From an uncultured Bacteroidales bacterium (GTDB taxonomy: Bacteria > Bacteroidota > Bacteroidia > Bacteroidales > UBA932): DNA of 64,000 nucleotides. Each line of letters opens with the position of its first letter. The stretch's first letter is position 1. The stretch covers positions 87,269-151,268 of the forward strand of contig CALURT010000002.1 of the NCBI GenBank assembly GCA_944323245.1. Reading direction: 5' to 3'. The notes under the pieces are model-generated. The model worked only from the letters and a program-made list of their open reading frames with translations. It was not told the origin of the DNA and did not search any database. The position numbers and the translations under genes are program-made. Shown piece after piece: positions 43,175 to 52,426 of this stretch.

Positions 43175-44215
43175 ATGCCTAAAGTTATTACATTCGGAGA
43201 GATCATGCTCAGACTGTCTACTCCCGGTTATCTCAGATTTTCTCAGGCGAAGGAATTCGCCGCCACATTCGGAGGCGGTGAGGCCAATGTCGCCGTATCA
43301 CTTGCAAATTACGGAATCGACGCCGAATTCGTCACGAGATTCCCGAAAAACGACATCGCTGCAAGCTGCATAAAGGATCTGCACAGCTACGGGGTGAAGA
43401 CGGACCACTGCATATTCGGAGGTGACAGGCTTGGAATCTACTTCCTTGAGACAGGAGCCGTAGCCCGCCCGAGCAAGGTGGTATATGACAGGGCACACTC
43501 TTCGATTTCAGAAATAGAAAAGGGAATGATCGACTGGGAAAAAGTCTTCGAAGGCGCCGACTGGTTCCACTGGACCGGAATCACTCCTGCCATCAGCCAG
43601 GGTGCAGCCGACGTATGCCTTGAAGCCATCAAGGCAGCCAACAGGCTCGGAGTTGCCGTTTCCTGCGATCTCAATTTCAGAAAGAACCTGTGGAAATACG
43701 GAAAGACTGCAGCGGAAGTGATGCCGGCTCTCGTAGAGGGCTGTGACATCATCCTCGGCAACGAGGAAGATGCCGAAAAGGTTTTCGGCATCAAGCCTGA
43801 AGGCTTTGATGTCACCGCCACGAAAGGCCAGGTCAATGCGGCCGAATTCGAAAGCGTATGCAGACAGCTAATGGCAAGGTTCCCGCGTGCAAAAAAAGTG
43901 ATAATCACTCTGAGAGGCTCGATAAACGCCAACCACAACACATGGGGCGGCGTCCTCTTCGACGGCAAACAGCTTTACCAGTCGCCTCGCTACGACATCA
44001 CCCATATCGTCGACAGGGTCGGCGGCGGAGATTCGTTCATGGGAGGACTCATCTACGGTCTGCTCACCTACACGGATGACGACCAGAAGGCATTGAATTT
44101 CGCAGTAGCCGCCTCCTGCCTCAAACATACGATTTTCGGGGACTTCAACCAGGTCACTGTAGCCGAAGTCGAAAACCTCATGAAAGGTGACGGTTCAGGC
44201 AGAGTTTCAAGATAA
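43175..44215 (+). CDS. kdgK: 2-keto-3-deoxygluconate kinase (PfkB family)
   Basis: 346 residues from the ATG at 43175; a TTG six bases earlier is in frame but less likely. PfkB-family motifs are GGGEANVAVSLANYG near the N-terminus and the C-terminal GGGDSFMGGLIYGLL with the catalytic Asp. DLNFRKNLWKYGK and GNEEDAEKVFGI are typical for KDG kinases. It should phosphorylate 2-keto-3-deoxygluconate to KDPG. It is followed after 34 bases by a KDPG aldolase, which supports the substrate, and is divergent from the LacI-type regulator. Confidence 0.9.
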   Translation: MPKVITFGEIMLRLSTPGYLRFSQAKEFAATFGGGEANVAVSLANYGIDAEFVTRFPKNDIAASCIKDLHSYGVKTDHCIFGGDRLGIYFLETGAVARPSKVVYDRAHSSISEIEKGMIDWEKVFEGADWFHWTGITPAISQGAADVCLEAIKAANRLGVAVSCDLNFRKNLWKYGKTAAEVMPALVEGCDIILGNEEDAEKVFGIKPEGFDVTATKGQVNAAEFESVCRQLMARFPRAKKVIITLRGSINANHNTWGGVLFDGKQLYQSPRYDITHIVDRVGGGDSFMGGLIYGLLTYTDDDQKALNFAVAASCLKHTIFGDFNQVTVAEVENLMKGDGSGRVSR

Positions 44216-44249
44216 TAAGGATTTCAATTCAAACGCATAAGATAGAACA

Positions 44250-44915
44250 ATGGCTAAATACAACAAGATTCAGGTATTGACGGCAATGAAGGAAACGGGC
44301 ATGGTTCCCGTTTTCTATCATGCCGATGCCGAAGTGGCAAAGGCCGTGGTGAAGGCCTGCTACGAAGGCGGAGTAAGGGCATTCGAATTCACCAACAGAG
44401 GGGATTTCGCTCAGGAAGTCTTCGGTGAACTCGTCAAATTCGCCAACAGGGAACTTCCGGGGATGATACTCGGAGTCGGCTCTGTCGTAGACCCTGCAAC
44501 TGCCGCCCTTTACATCCAGCTCGGAGCCAATTTCGTGGTCGGACCTCTTTTCAATCCGGATATAGCCCCTGTCTGCAACCGCAGGCTCATACCTTACTGC
44601 CCGGGTTGCGGTTCGGTTTCGGAAATAGGCAAGGCACAGGAGCTCGGATGCGACCTTTGCAAGGTATTCCCTGGAGACGTGCTCGGGCCTGCATTTGTGA
44701 AAGGTCTTCGTGCCCCTATGCCTTGGAGCCAGATCATGGTGACCGGAGGCGTGAAGCCGACCAAGGAAAATCTTGAAGGCTGGTTCAAGGCAGGAGTAAC
44801 CTGCGTGGGCATGGGCAGCAACCTTTTCCCGAAGGACGTGATCGCAGCCAAGGAGTGGAGCAAGATCACGGAACTCTGCAAGGGTGCTCTCGACATTATC
44901 AAGGAAGTCAGATAA
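44250..44915 (+). CDS. KDPG aldolase (class I)
   Basis: 221 residues. The catalytic residues of 2-keto-3-deoxy-6-phosphogluconate aldolase are in place: Glu in [10 protein letters not shown], and the Schiff-base Lys in [14 protein letters not shown]. Phosphate-binding segments [14 protein letters not shown] and [11 protein letters not shown] are also present. It should split KDPG into pyruvate and glyceraldehyde-3-phosphate. The middle gene of kdgK-aldolase-MFS; only 15 bases separate it from the transporter gene. The family also includes 4-hydroxy-2-oxoglutarate aldolase activity. Confidence 0.93.
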   Translation: MAKYNKIQVLTAMKETGMVPVFYHADAEVAKAVVKACYEGGVRAFEFTNRGDFAQEVFGELVKFANRELPGMILGVGSVVDPATAALYIQLGANFVVGPLFNPDIAPVCNRRLIPYCPGCGSVSEIGKAQELGCDLCKVFPGDVLGPAFVKGLRAPMPWSQIMVTGGVKPTKENLEGWFKAGVTCVGMGSNLFPKDVIAAKEWSKITELCKGALDIIKEVR

Positions 44916-44930
44916 CATAAACCGATACGA

Positions 44931-46415
44931 ATGGAAAAAAAATCTACTACACAGAAACTTATGACCAATTGGCGCTGGTGGATGTGCGCCTTGCTTTTCA
45001 TTGCCACTACTGTCAACTATCTTGACAGACAGGTATTGTCCCTTACGTGGAAAGACTTCATCGCACCGGAATTCCATTGGACAGACAATGATTACGGTAC
45101 GATTACGGCTTTCTTCTCCATAATATATGCAATCTGCATGCTTTTCGCCGGCAAGTTCGTGGACTGGATGGGAACCAAGAAAGGTTATCTATGGGCCATC
45201 GGTATATGGTCGGCCGGAGCATGTCTTCATGCCATCTGCGGCTGGGTCACGATGCACATCGAAGGTTATGAAAACGTAGCCGCCATGTCAGCCGTCGAAG
45301 CAGGAAGCGGAGCCGCACTTGCCATAGCTTCCACGAGCGTATGGCTCTTCCTTGCGGCACGAAGCATCCTCGCTCTCGGAGAGGCTGGAAACTTCCCTGC
45401 AGCAATCAAGGTGACGGCGGAATACTTCCCTAAGAAAGACAGGGCATTCGCCACTTCCATTTTCAATTCGGGAGCATCTATCGGAGCCCTCATAGCTCCT
45501 GCCACAATTCCGCTGCTGGCCAAATATTTCAAGAGCATCGGAGTCGGCGGAGGCTGGGAAATGGCTTTCGTCATCATCGGTGCCCTCGGTTTCGTATGGA
45601 TGGGTCTGTGGATCTTCATGTACGACAAGCCTGAAAACTCGAAATTCGTAGGCAAGGCTGAACTTGACTACATCCGTCAGGATGATGCCGAAGAAGAAAA
45701 GGCCGGCAAGAAGGTCGTGGCCGAGTCTGAAGAAAAGAGCATACCGTTCTGGAAATGCTTCACATACCGCCAGACATGGTCATTCATCGTGGGCAAGTTC
45801 TTCACCGACGGAGTATGGTGGTTCTACCTGTTCTGGGCTCCGGCATATTTCTCGGACCAGTACGGCTATACATCCGACTCTGGAATGGGCATAGCTCTAA
45901 TTACGATATTGTACGCCATTGTGACGGTACTTTCAATATTCGGAGGCTATCTTCCGAAACTCTTCGTCGAGAAAAAAGGCATGAACCCGTACAACGGGCG
46001 TATGCTCGCAATGCTTATCTTCGCATTCCTCCCTCTTCCGGCCCTGTTGGTACAGTCAGCCGGTGAGCACTGGGTGTGGTGGGCGGCCATCATTATCGGG
46101 CTTGCAGGCGCAGGTCACCAGGCATGGTCGGCCAACCTGTTCTCCACCATCGGCGACATGTTCCCTAAATCGGCCATCGCCACCATCACGGGAATCGGAG
46201 GCATGGCAGGAGGTATCGGCTCGTTCTTCATCCAGAAAGGGGCCGGAGCATTGTTCACACATTCTGAAAAGATGGGCGAGGCTTTCCAGTTCATGGGCTT
46301 TGAAGGCAAACCTGCAGGTTACATGATAGTGTTCTGCGGCTGTGCCGTGGCCTACCTGTTAGCATGGGTCATCATGAAATCCCTCGTGCCTAAGTACAAG
46401 AAGATCGAAGCATGA
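44931..46415 (+). CDS. MFS transporter, hexuronate/sugar-acid (ExuT-like) type
   Basis: 494 residues with twelve helices. The signature WWMCALLFIATTVNYLDRQV near residue 15-35 and LGEAGNFPAAIKVTAEYFPK are characteristic of the anion:cation symporter (ACS) branch with ExuT and GudP. The C-terminal half has AGHQAWSANLFSTIGDMFPK and GIGGMAGGIGSFFIQKGAG. It probably imports hexuronate or a related sugar acid that is turned into KDG by enzymes encoded elsewhere. There are two inserted hydrophilic segments (around 105-125 and 245-270). A terminator follows at 46468-46506. Confidence 0.9.
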   Translation: MEKKSTTQKLMTNWRWWMCALLFIATTVNYLDRQVLSLTWKDFIAPEFHWTDNDYGTITAFFSIIYAICMLFAGKFVDWMGTKKGYLWAIGIWSAGACLHAICGWVTMHIEGYENVAAMSAVEAGSGAALAIASTSVWLFLAARSILALGEAGNFPAAIKVTAEYFPKKDRAFATSIFNSGASIGALIAPATIPLLAKYFKSIGVGGGWEMAFVIIGALGFVWMGLWIFMYDKPENSKFVGKAELDYIRQDDAEEEKAGKKVVAESEEKSIPFWKCFTYRQTWSFIVGKFFTDGVWWFYLFWAPAYFSDQYGYTSDSGMGIALITILYAIVTVLSIFGGYLPKLFVEKKGMNPYNGRMLAMLIFAFLPLPALLVQSAGEHWVWWAAIIIGLAGAGHQAWSANLFSTIGDMFPKSAIATITGIGGMAGGIGSFFIQKGAGALFTHSEKMGEAFQFMGFEGKPAGYMIVFCGCAVAYLLAWVIMKSLVPKYKKIEA

Positions 46416-46467
46416 TGCGACAACCAATGCACTGATACCAATCCTTAATACATTAATCATTCATGAT

Positions 46468-46541
46468 GAGGGCGGGCACCGATGTTCGGACCCCGCCCTC
46501 AATTTTGTCGTCCCTGTCGATCCTGCCTCGGAACGACAAAA
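46468..46541 (+). terminator. Terminator and second hairpin after the sugar-acid transporter
   Basis: GAGGGCGGG (46468-46476) pairs with CCCGCCCTC (46492-46500), followed by AATTTTG. Next to it TTTTGTCGT (46503-46511) pairs with ACGACAAAA (46533-46541). The remaining bases to 46698 carry no gene that I trust; a 64-codon frame on the minus strand lies over these hairpins. Confidence 0.7.
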
Positions 46542-46698
46542 ACGTGGAGGCTTCGCCGGCTCCTTTCCACGCCAATCAGTCCGTAAGGATAAATTTGCAT
46601 AAAAGGATTCGGGAAGTTTGATATTCTGAAAGTTATTCATAACTTTACCTTCCACAGGATACTATAAAACAATAACCGGTTTGAATCCCCGATTGACC

Positions 46699-49506
46699 AT
46701 GAAAATACTTACATTTGCCCAATCAGTGTTTATGACACTGATTGTATTTCTTATTGTTGCGGGGGTGCCGGCAGGTGCGGCGGAGAAGAAGGACAGCCTG
46801 GCTAACGTACACGGTATCCTGCAACGCCCCCAGCCTAAGTTCCAGACGCCCGGATTCGACAACACCTTCTTACAGAAAGCCACGGCGATGCTCGTGCAGG
46901 AGAAATCGGGGAAATTAGACACCTCATACGTGGTGTGCAATGATGACACTTTTTCGTTTACGAATCTTCGACCGGGGAAGGTCTACCTTAAGATCTCGCA
47001 CCTGTCATACAATACTGAAGAGGGTATATACGACCTCGTAGCGGGTGACAATGTGATATATTTCACGATGACGGAAAAGGTGCGGGAGATAGAGGAGTCG
47101 AAAGTGACTGCGGAAGTCCCGCTGATGCGGATTCTTCAGGACACGACGATATACTATGCAGCGGCCGTTCCGACGGATGAATGGGATTCTGCGTTGGAGA
47201 TCATCAGACAGCTGCCGGGCTTCGAGGTCTCGGGCAAGTCGATAACGGTCAACGGGGAACGGGTGGCGAGGACCTACGTGAACGGAGTCCAGATCTTCGG
47301 GAACAATCCGTTGACCGCCTTCGAGGCGTTGTATGCGGACGAAGTGACGCAGGTGCGGGTGTATGACCAGCAGACGGCGGAAGCCCGTCACAAGGGTGTG
47401 AAGGTCAGCCGGAAGGAGCGTGTATTGGACATCAAGACCAAGGACCCTATACTGTCTCTTGCGAGCATACTGATGTCAGCCAGTGCCGGAGCGGATGAGG
47501 CGAGGCACGAGGGAGGGAAAATCCAGCCGAGATACGACGGGTATGCCGGACTGGATTTTTATTCCGAGATGCTTACCATGTCGGCTACTGCCGATATGAA
47601 CAATTCACTAAATGGGAACCGCATGAACGTATCTGGAAGTGGAATGGGTATAGTCGGGGATTTTGTTTTACAGCCGTCTTTCTCTTCATACGATGAATTT
47701 GCCGGGGCCAGATTTATATTTGCCAAGTATTGGAAAGACCGTGAATACGGGAACAGTTTGAGAGCCCATTATCGTATGGACAGGCAATACAGCCGCAGCG
47801 TCACCGAATCGCTCACTGAGTATTTCCCGGGGGACGGCATCCCGTACATGAGCTATGAGGACTCCCTGTCCAATTCTTCCACCTCGATCAGCCATAATTT
47901 CGGGGCAACTGTGGACCTGAAAGATACGAAAATAGAGGACATAAAAATAGTAGTGGGCGGTTCGATTTCCGAGGCCCGGAACAAAGCCCTGTCCTCCACG
48001 CTGAACCGGACGGAAGGTGAGGCAGACAGGAGCCAGTTCCAGGATACCGGCTCAGACGGGAGAAATTATGGACTGAACGCGAATGTCCGTTGGTCCAAAA
48101 CGGACAACAGCAAGTTCATACCGAGCGTGAGTTTTTATACTACGATGTATTCGAACAACAGCCTCTCATGGGACACCGACACCCTCTCCTCGTCGTTCAC
48201 GAGGAGGCAGCTCCAGACGGACGGCATTGGGAAGGGATTCATGACATACGCACAGGCTTCGGTACAGAGCTATCTTGTGAACAACGACAGGATGTCCCTG
48301 TCGGGCACCGTAGGATACACATTCCAGTATGACAAGATTAAACGCCGCCAGATGACATACGACTTTCTGGACAATCCGGCGGATCCTGCCCTTTACATGG
48401 CAAGTTCCTATGATTACGACTGGAACATGATGACGAACGACGTGGCCATCGGGCTGACGATGGACCTGCCAAAGGTGTCGATGAACCTCATGGTCAAGGG
48501 CGGCAGGGTGACACAAATGGACGACGAGAGGTTTCCGGAGGCTGCCAGCTACGACAGGGGCTACACGAAGGTGGAGCCTGCATTCGATATCCGCTACGGG
48601 ACGCACCGCTTCTCCATATCGTGCAGTGCGACCCAGCCGTCATTGCAGCAGACGAGGGACAGGATAGACGACAGCAACCCGATGGTACTGACTGCGGGGA
48701 ATCCGGACCTGAAGCAGGTATATTCGACGGAAGCGAAACTGGGCGGAATGATATACAGGAACATGAAGACCGGGATGACTCTGATGTACAATGCCGGGGC
48801 GACGTATGTTGCAAACAGCATTGTCTCGCGGAGCAGGTACTTCACTCAGGACACACATATCGAAGACTACGGAGGATATGACGTCAAGGCCGGATCGATG
48901 CTCTACACCTATGCCAACACGGGAGAGGGAGTATGGAGGGCCAATGTGAGCCTGCCGTTCTCGGCGATGTTCCGGAAAACCGGACTGACGGTGCATGCCG
49001 CTCCGGAGGGCTATTTCGAAACGGCACCGCAGTATGTTGGAGAGAGCCTTTCGACGATGGTCACGGCAAGGGCAGGCATAACGGGGAGAGTGCAGTGGCG
49101 GCCGGGAGGATTTTCCTTCACTATGAGACCGCGGATATATTGGTTCAATTCGGACAACACGTCAGGCCGGCACATCACGTCGGGGTGGCAGGTCGGAGGA
49201 GGGCTGTATGCGACCTATACGTTCCCTTTCGGAATGTATATCAATGCAGATGCCGAAGACATGTATTTCAAGTACCTGTCGGGAGCCGGTACGGATAACA
49301 ACGTTCTCCAGTTGAAATGTTCGATAGGGTGTTCGTTCCTTCAGAACTCGCTCAAGGTGTCGCTGTCGGGAATGGATCTTCTGAACCGGGGGAGTTCCTA
49401 CACGACGACATCCACGAGTAACTATTTCAAGCAGGAGTGGAAGCCGACCTACGGGCGTTATTATATGCTGACCGTAGTCTATGAGTTCAGACATAAAAAG
49501 GGTTGA
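46699..49506 (+). CDS. Outer membrane TonB-receptor-like beta-barrel protein
   Basis: 935 residues from the ATG at 46699; a TTG 18 bases earlier is in frame. A signal peptide (about 1-30, ending AGVPAGAAE) is followed by a carboxypeptidase-regulatory-like/SusC-type entry domain (about 60-110, with FSFTNLRPGKVYLKISHLSY), a plug-like domain (about 140-225, with SALEIIRQLPGFEVSGKSITVNGE and RVARTYVNGVQIF), and a long barrel with many aromatic-ended strands; it ends YYMLTVVYEFRHKKG. Proteins of this type (PF14905-like) are found in Bacteroidota beside or in place of TonB-dependent receptors. No clear TonB box and no SusD-like gene next to it. The cargo is unknown. Confidence 0.82.
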   Translation: MKILTFAQSVFMTLIVFLIVAGVPAGAAEKKDSLANVHGILQRPQPKFQTPGFDNTFLQKATAMLVQEKSGKLDTSYVVCNDDTFSFTNLRPGKVYLKISHLSYNTEEGIYDLVAGDNVIYFTMTEKVREIEESKVTAEVPLMRILQDTTIYYAAAVPTDEWDSALEIIRQLPGFEVSGKSITVNGERVARTYVNGVQIFGNNPLTAFEALYADEVTQVRVYDQQTAEARHKGVKVSRKERVLDIKTKDPILSLASILMSASAGADEARHEGGKIQPRYDGYAGLDFYSEMLTMSATADMNNSLNGNRMNVSGSGMGIVGDFVLQPSFSSYDEFAGARFIFAKYWKDREYGNSLRAHYRMDRQYSRSVTESLTEYFPGDGIPYMSYEDSLSNSSTSISHNFGATVDLKDTKIEDIKIVVGGSISEARNKALSSTLNRTEGEADRSQFQDTGSDGRNYGLNANVRWSKTDNSKFIPSVSFYTTMYSNNSLSWDTDTLSSSFTRRQLQTDGIGKGFMTYAQASVQSYLVNNDRMSLSGTVGYTFQYDKIKRRQMTYDFLDNPADPALYMASSYDYDWNMMTNDVAIGLTMDLPKVSMNLMVKGGRVTQMDDERFPEAASYDRGYTKVEPAFDIRYGTHRFSISCSATQPSLQQTRDRIDDSNPMVLTAGNPDLKQVYSTEAKLGGMIYRNMKTGMTLMYNAGATYVANSIVSRSRYFTQDTHIEDYGGYDVKAGSMLYTYANTGEGVWRANVSLPFSAMFRKTGLTVHAAPEGYFETAPQYVGESLSTMVTARAGITGRVQWRPGGFSFTMRPRIYWFNSDNTSGRHITSGWQVGGGLYATYTFPFGMYINADAEDMYFKYLSGAGTDNNVLQLKCSIGCSFLQNSLKVSLSGMDLLNRGSSYTTTSTSNYFKQEWKPTYGRYYMLTVVYEFRHKKG

Positions 49507-49544
49507 CAGGAAGGGCAGATGGTTCGACTCCTCCCCAAGAAACA

Positions 49545-49810
49545 GAAAGAGGAATGGAAAAGACAGCGAATGCGTTTTCGTTAGCATGAGCGGTTTTCCA
49601 TTCCTCTTTCGATGAAAGGTAAGGCTGTGCAACAGATGGTTCGGCTTCGGACTTCGTTCTCCGCTCACCATGACAAAGAAAAGAGGAATGGAAAAGGCAG
49701 CGAATGCGTTTTTTATTAGCATGAGCGGTTTTCCATTCCTCTTTCGATGAAAGTGAGGCTGTGCAGCAGATCCTTCGGCTTCGGACTACGTCCTACGCTC
49801 AGGATGACAG
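49545..49810. repeat. Tandem 134-bp hairpin repeats (two copies) ending in dispersed repeat copy 3
   Basis: Copy one has a 17-bp stem (GAAAGAGGAATGGAAAA at 49545-49561 with its complement at 49594-49610); copy two has a 16-bp stem (49680-49695 with 49729-49744). Between stems both carry AGCGAATGCG...TTAGCATGAGCGG, and after the stem GATGAAAG...GAGGCTGTGCA and a TTCGGCTTCGGACT block. The period is 134 bases. Copy two ends in the dispersed repeat CAGATCCTTC...TCAGGATGACAG (49767-49810). A partial third copy (CAGATGGTTCGACTCC) lies at about 49516-49531. The rest of the 49507-49926 gap holds no supportable gene. Confidence 0.8.
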
Positions 49811-49926
49811 AGGCAGGATCGGTCGGGATGACAACAGGGCATGACTGCCAAATTGGCAGGGCTGGAGAGATGGCAGATAATTTGTATTGATGCGGGAGAT
49901 TGATTTGCAAAAAAGGAAAACGAGAT

Positions 49927-50532
49927 ATGTCACAGGAAAAAACAGAAAACACGGAAATCAAGGAAGAAACCCTTGGAAACGGCAATTCAGCCTGTCAGAA
50001 AAAGGATTCCAAGAAAGAAACATCCGACAAAAAAGAGTCGAAAAAAGAGAAAAAGGAGAGAGAAAAGATAGAGGCGCTTGAAAAGACCGTCGGAGAACTG
50101 ACTGACAAAATTGCAAAGGACAAGGACGATTATATCAGACTCATGGCAGAGTTCGACAATTTCCGCAGAAGGACTTCGCAGGAAAAACTCGAACTCGTGA
50201 ATGTGGCTGCCGAAGATACCATCAAAGGCCTGCTTCCGATACTCGATGACTGCGAAAGGGCGATGTCTGCATTGCGGGAATCCGAGGATACGTCAGCAGC
50301 AAAGGAAGGAACCGAACTGATATACAACAAACTGACAGGCTACCTCAAATCCAAGGGACTTGCCGCCATCGAAGCAAAGGGTACCGCATTCGATACCGAC
50401 ATACATGAAGCCGTGGCCCAGTTCCCTGTCGAGGATGAAGCCATGAAGGGAAAGGTCTACGACGTGATTCAGACCGGTTATACGCTTAACGGCAAGGTTA
50501 TAAGATTCGCCAAGGTAGTGGTTGGAATCTGA
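49927..50532 (+). CDS. grpE: Nucleotide exchange factor GrpE
   Basis: 201 residues from the ATG at 49927; a TTG at 49900 is in frame but gives a basic, unlikely extension. The N-terminal ~55 residues are highly charged (Lys/Glu-rich) and unstructured, followed by a coiled coil ([18 protein letters not shown]) and the family core [29 protein letters not shown] and the C-terminal [21 protein letters not shown]. GrpE drives ADP release from DnaK. It is followed 16 bases later by dnaJ; dnaK is not next to them. Confidence 0.96.
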   Translation: MSQEKTENTEIKEETLGNGNSACQKKDSKKETSDKKESKKEKKEREKIEALEKTVGELTDKIAKDKDDYIRLMAEFDNFRRRTSQEKLELVNVAAEDTIKGLLPILDDCERAMSALRESEDTSAAKEGTELIYNKLTGYLKSKGLAAIEAKGTAFDTDIHEAVAQFPVEDEAMKGKVYDVIQTGYTLNGKVIRFAKVVVGI

Positions 50533-50548
50533 CGGGAGGACGTGGATT

Positions 50549-51715
50549 ATGGCAGAAAAAAGAGATTATTACGAAGTGCTCGGCATCAGCAGGAATGCTA
50601 CTGACGAGGAGATAAAAAAAGCCTACAGGAAAAAGGCCATACAATACCATCCGGACAAAAATCCGGGGAACAAGGAAGCCGAAGAAAAGTTCAAGGAAGC
50701 TGCCGAAGCCTACGATGTGCTCAGCAACAAGGAAAAACGTGCACGTTACGACCAGTTCGGACATGCCGGTTTGGAAGGTCAGGCCGGTCCTGATTTCAGC
50801 GGCGGATTCGGCAACCTCAACGATATCCTGAGAGACCTTTTCGGAGGCGGAGGATTCAGCGGTTTCGGAGGTTTCAGCGGATTCGGAGGATTCGGAGGAG
50901 GAGCGCAAAGTCAGGGACAACGCGTCTACAAGGGGCGTGACATACGTGTCAGAGTCAAACTGACCTTGGAAGAAATCGCCCACGGAGCGGAAAAGGAAAT
51001 TCAGATAGAACGCAACGTTCCGTGCCCTGACTGTAACGGCAGGGGTGCCAAAAATGCTTCCGACATCAAGACCTGCCCGTCCTGCAAGGGTACCGGCCAG
51101 ATCAAGAGGGTCGTAAACAGCTTCTTCGGACAGACAGTCAGCTATTCCACCTGCCAGCAATGCGGAGGAGAAGGAAAAATCGTCACCAATCCGTGCCGCT
51201 CTTGCGGAGGAAGCGGACTTGTACGTAAAAAAGAGACCGTCAAAGTCAAGATTCCGGCCGGAGTGGAAGACGGAATGCAGCTTACAATGCACGGAGAGGG
51301 ACATGGAGCCAAGAACAACGGAGTAAACGGAGACCTGCTCATCGTCATCAATGAAGTCGAACATCCGGACTTCAAAAGGGAGGGCAACAACCTCATATAC
51401 ACGAAATTCATAAGCATACCGGAAGCCATACTCGGCGGCTCGGTGGAGATACCTTGTCTTGACGGTACATACAGGGTAAAAGTAGAACCGGGAACGCAGT
51501 CGGGAAGCATAATAAGGCTGCGCGGCAAGGGCCTTCCATCCGTAAACAGCTACGGAACAGGCGACATGTATGTCAAATTCATCGTATGGGTTCCGAAAAA
51601 ACTTTCCAAAAACGAAAAGGAACTCATTGAAAGCGTCAGGGACAGCGAAGGCTTCAAGCCGAATCCAACAAAGGATGACAAGAGTTTCTTCGAGAAACTG
51701 AGGGATATGTTTTAA
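50549..51715 (+). CDS. dnaJ: Chaperone DnaJ (Hsp40)
   Basis: 388 residues from the ATG at 50549, which has a GGGAGGA Shine-Dalgarno. The J domain (about 1-70) has [20 protein letters not shown] and the essential HPD in [10 protein letters not shown] Gly/Phe-rich linker follows ([18 protein letters not shown], residues ~100-125). Four zinc motifs are complete: [27 protein letters not shown] and CRSCGGSGL. The C-terminal domains include [16 protein letters not shown] and RLRGKGLPS. It recruits DnaK to unfolded proteins. The linker has only slightly more Gly/Phe than usual. Confidence 0.97.
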   Translation: MAEKRDYYEVLGISRNATDEEIKKAYRKKAIQYHPDKNPGNKEAEEKFKEAAEAYDVLSNKEKRARYDQFGHAGLEGQAGPDFSGGFGNLNDILRDLFGGGGFSGFGGFSGFGGFGGGAQSQGQRVYKGRDIRVRVKLTLEEIAHGAEKEIQIERNVPCPDCNGRGAKNASDIKTCPSCKGTGQIKRVVNSFFGQTVSYSTCQQCGGEGKIVTNPCRSCGGSGLVRKKETVKVKIPAGVEDGMQLTMHGEGHGAKNNGVNGDLLIVINEVEHPDFKREGNNLIYTKFISIPEAILGGSVEIPCLDGTYRVKVEPGTQSGSIIRLRGKGLPSVNSYGTGDMYVKFIVWVPKKLSKNEKELIESVRDSEGFKPNPTKDDKSFFEKLRDMF

Positions 51716-51783
51716 TAAATAACGTATTCTGCGGCAAGCCCTCGGCGAAGGGCGCCCTTCAATGCAGAATATTCTTAAAAAAA

Positions 51784-51814
51784 TTTGTCGGAATAAAAAT
51801 TATTTGTACTTTTG
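51784..51814 (+). promoter_or_regulatory. Bacteroidetes-type promoter of rplS
   Basis: TTTG (51784-51787), 19 bases, TACTTTTG (51807-51814): a full match to the consensus. It gives a leader of about 70 bases before the rplS ATG. Upstream, 51726-51774 can form a hairpin (ATTCTGC/GCAGAAT with an inner AAGGGCGCCCTT palindrome) that may end the grpE-dnaJ transcript. Confidence 0.75.
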
Positions 51815-51889
51815 CAGTCCCAAAAACCGAACAACCTCTTGCGGACGGATTGAAAAAATACGCAACGTTGTCATTAATATTTGAAAACG

Positions 51890-52270
51890 ATGGATTTAAT
51901 AAATGTAGTCAATCAGGCTTTCGCCAACGAGAAAGTCGCTGAATATCCGAAATTCAAGGCCGGTGATACCGTCACCGTCACTTACAGGATCAAGGAAGGA
52001 GACAAGGAGAGACTCCAGAAATTCAGAGGAGTGGTCATCCAGCTCAGAGGTGCTTCTCCTGCAACCAAGACCTTTACTATCCGTAAAATATCGAACGGGA
52101 TAGGCGTAGAAAGGATTTTCCCGTTTGCTTCTCCGTTTATCGATTCAATCGAAATCAACAAGGTCGGTAAGGTTCGCCGTGCAAGGATTTTCTATTTGAG
52201 GAATCTTTCCGGTAAGAAAGCAAGGATCAAGGAAAAGAAACTTGCCATCATAAAAGAGGAAAACGCATAA
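51890..52270 (+). CDS. rplS: 50S ribosomal protein L19
   Basis: 126 residues from the ATG at 51890 (MDLINVVNQAFANEKV); a TTG nine bases earlier is also in frame. Core motifs KFKAGDTVTVTYRIKEGDK, then RLQKFRGVVIQLRGA, TFTIRKISNGIGVERIFPF and KVRRARIFYLRNL are diagnostic. L19 lies at the 30S-50S interface. A consensus promoter is upstream and a tRNA-Arg gene follows within 31 bases, possibly in the same transcript. Confidence 0.97.
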   Translation: MDLINVVNQAFANEKVAEYPKFKAGDTVTVTYRIKEGDKERLQKFRGVVIQLRGASPATKTFTIRKISNGIGVERIFPFASPFIDSIEINKVGKVRRARIFYLRNLSGKKARIKEKKLAIIKEENA

Positions 52271-52301
52271 TAAAATGCTATAATAGGACGCAAGTCCATT
52301 T

Positions 52302-52375
52302 GGCCCCATAGCTCAACTGAATAGAGCATTTGACTACGGATCAAAAGGTTACAGGTTTGAATCCTGTTGGGGTCA
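52302..52375 (+). tRNA. tRNA-Arg (anticodon ACG)
   Basis: 74 bases that fold as a cloverleaf: acceptor GGCCCCA with TGGGGTC (one G-T pair), D-stem GCTC/GAGC, anticodon stem TTTGA/TCAAA around CTACGGA (anticodon ACG, A34 presumably read as inosine), T-arm ACAGG-TTTGAAT-CCTGT, discriminator A. CCA is not encoded. The D loop is AACTGAATA. The tRNA should read CGU, CGC and CGA. Confidence 0.95.
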
Positions 52376-52376
52376 C

Positions 52377-52408
52377 AAAAAAAGGATGCTGGAAGGCATC
52401 CTTTTTTT
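52377..52408. terminator. Bidirectional terminator after tRNA-Arg
   Basis: AAAAAAAGGATGC pairs with GCATCCTTTTTTT around TGGAAG. It ends the rplS/tRNA transcript and can also end the converging PatB gene, whose stop lies at 52427. Confidence 0.92.
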
Positions 52409-52426
52409 GTAATGTAATCCTACAGA

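Noticed and set aside
46461..46655. 64-codon minus-strand frame after the sugar-acid transporter
   Set aside because: It lies over two hairpins (terminator region), has no domain pattern and unusual composition.
49162..49985. Two minus-strand frames of 186 and 89 codons over the tandem repeats
   Set aside because: Their sequence repeats the same hairpin-derived peptide (HSLTF, KP, LLHSLTF) and they run against the barrel gene; repeat shadow.
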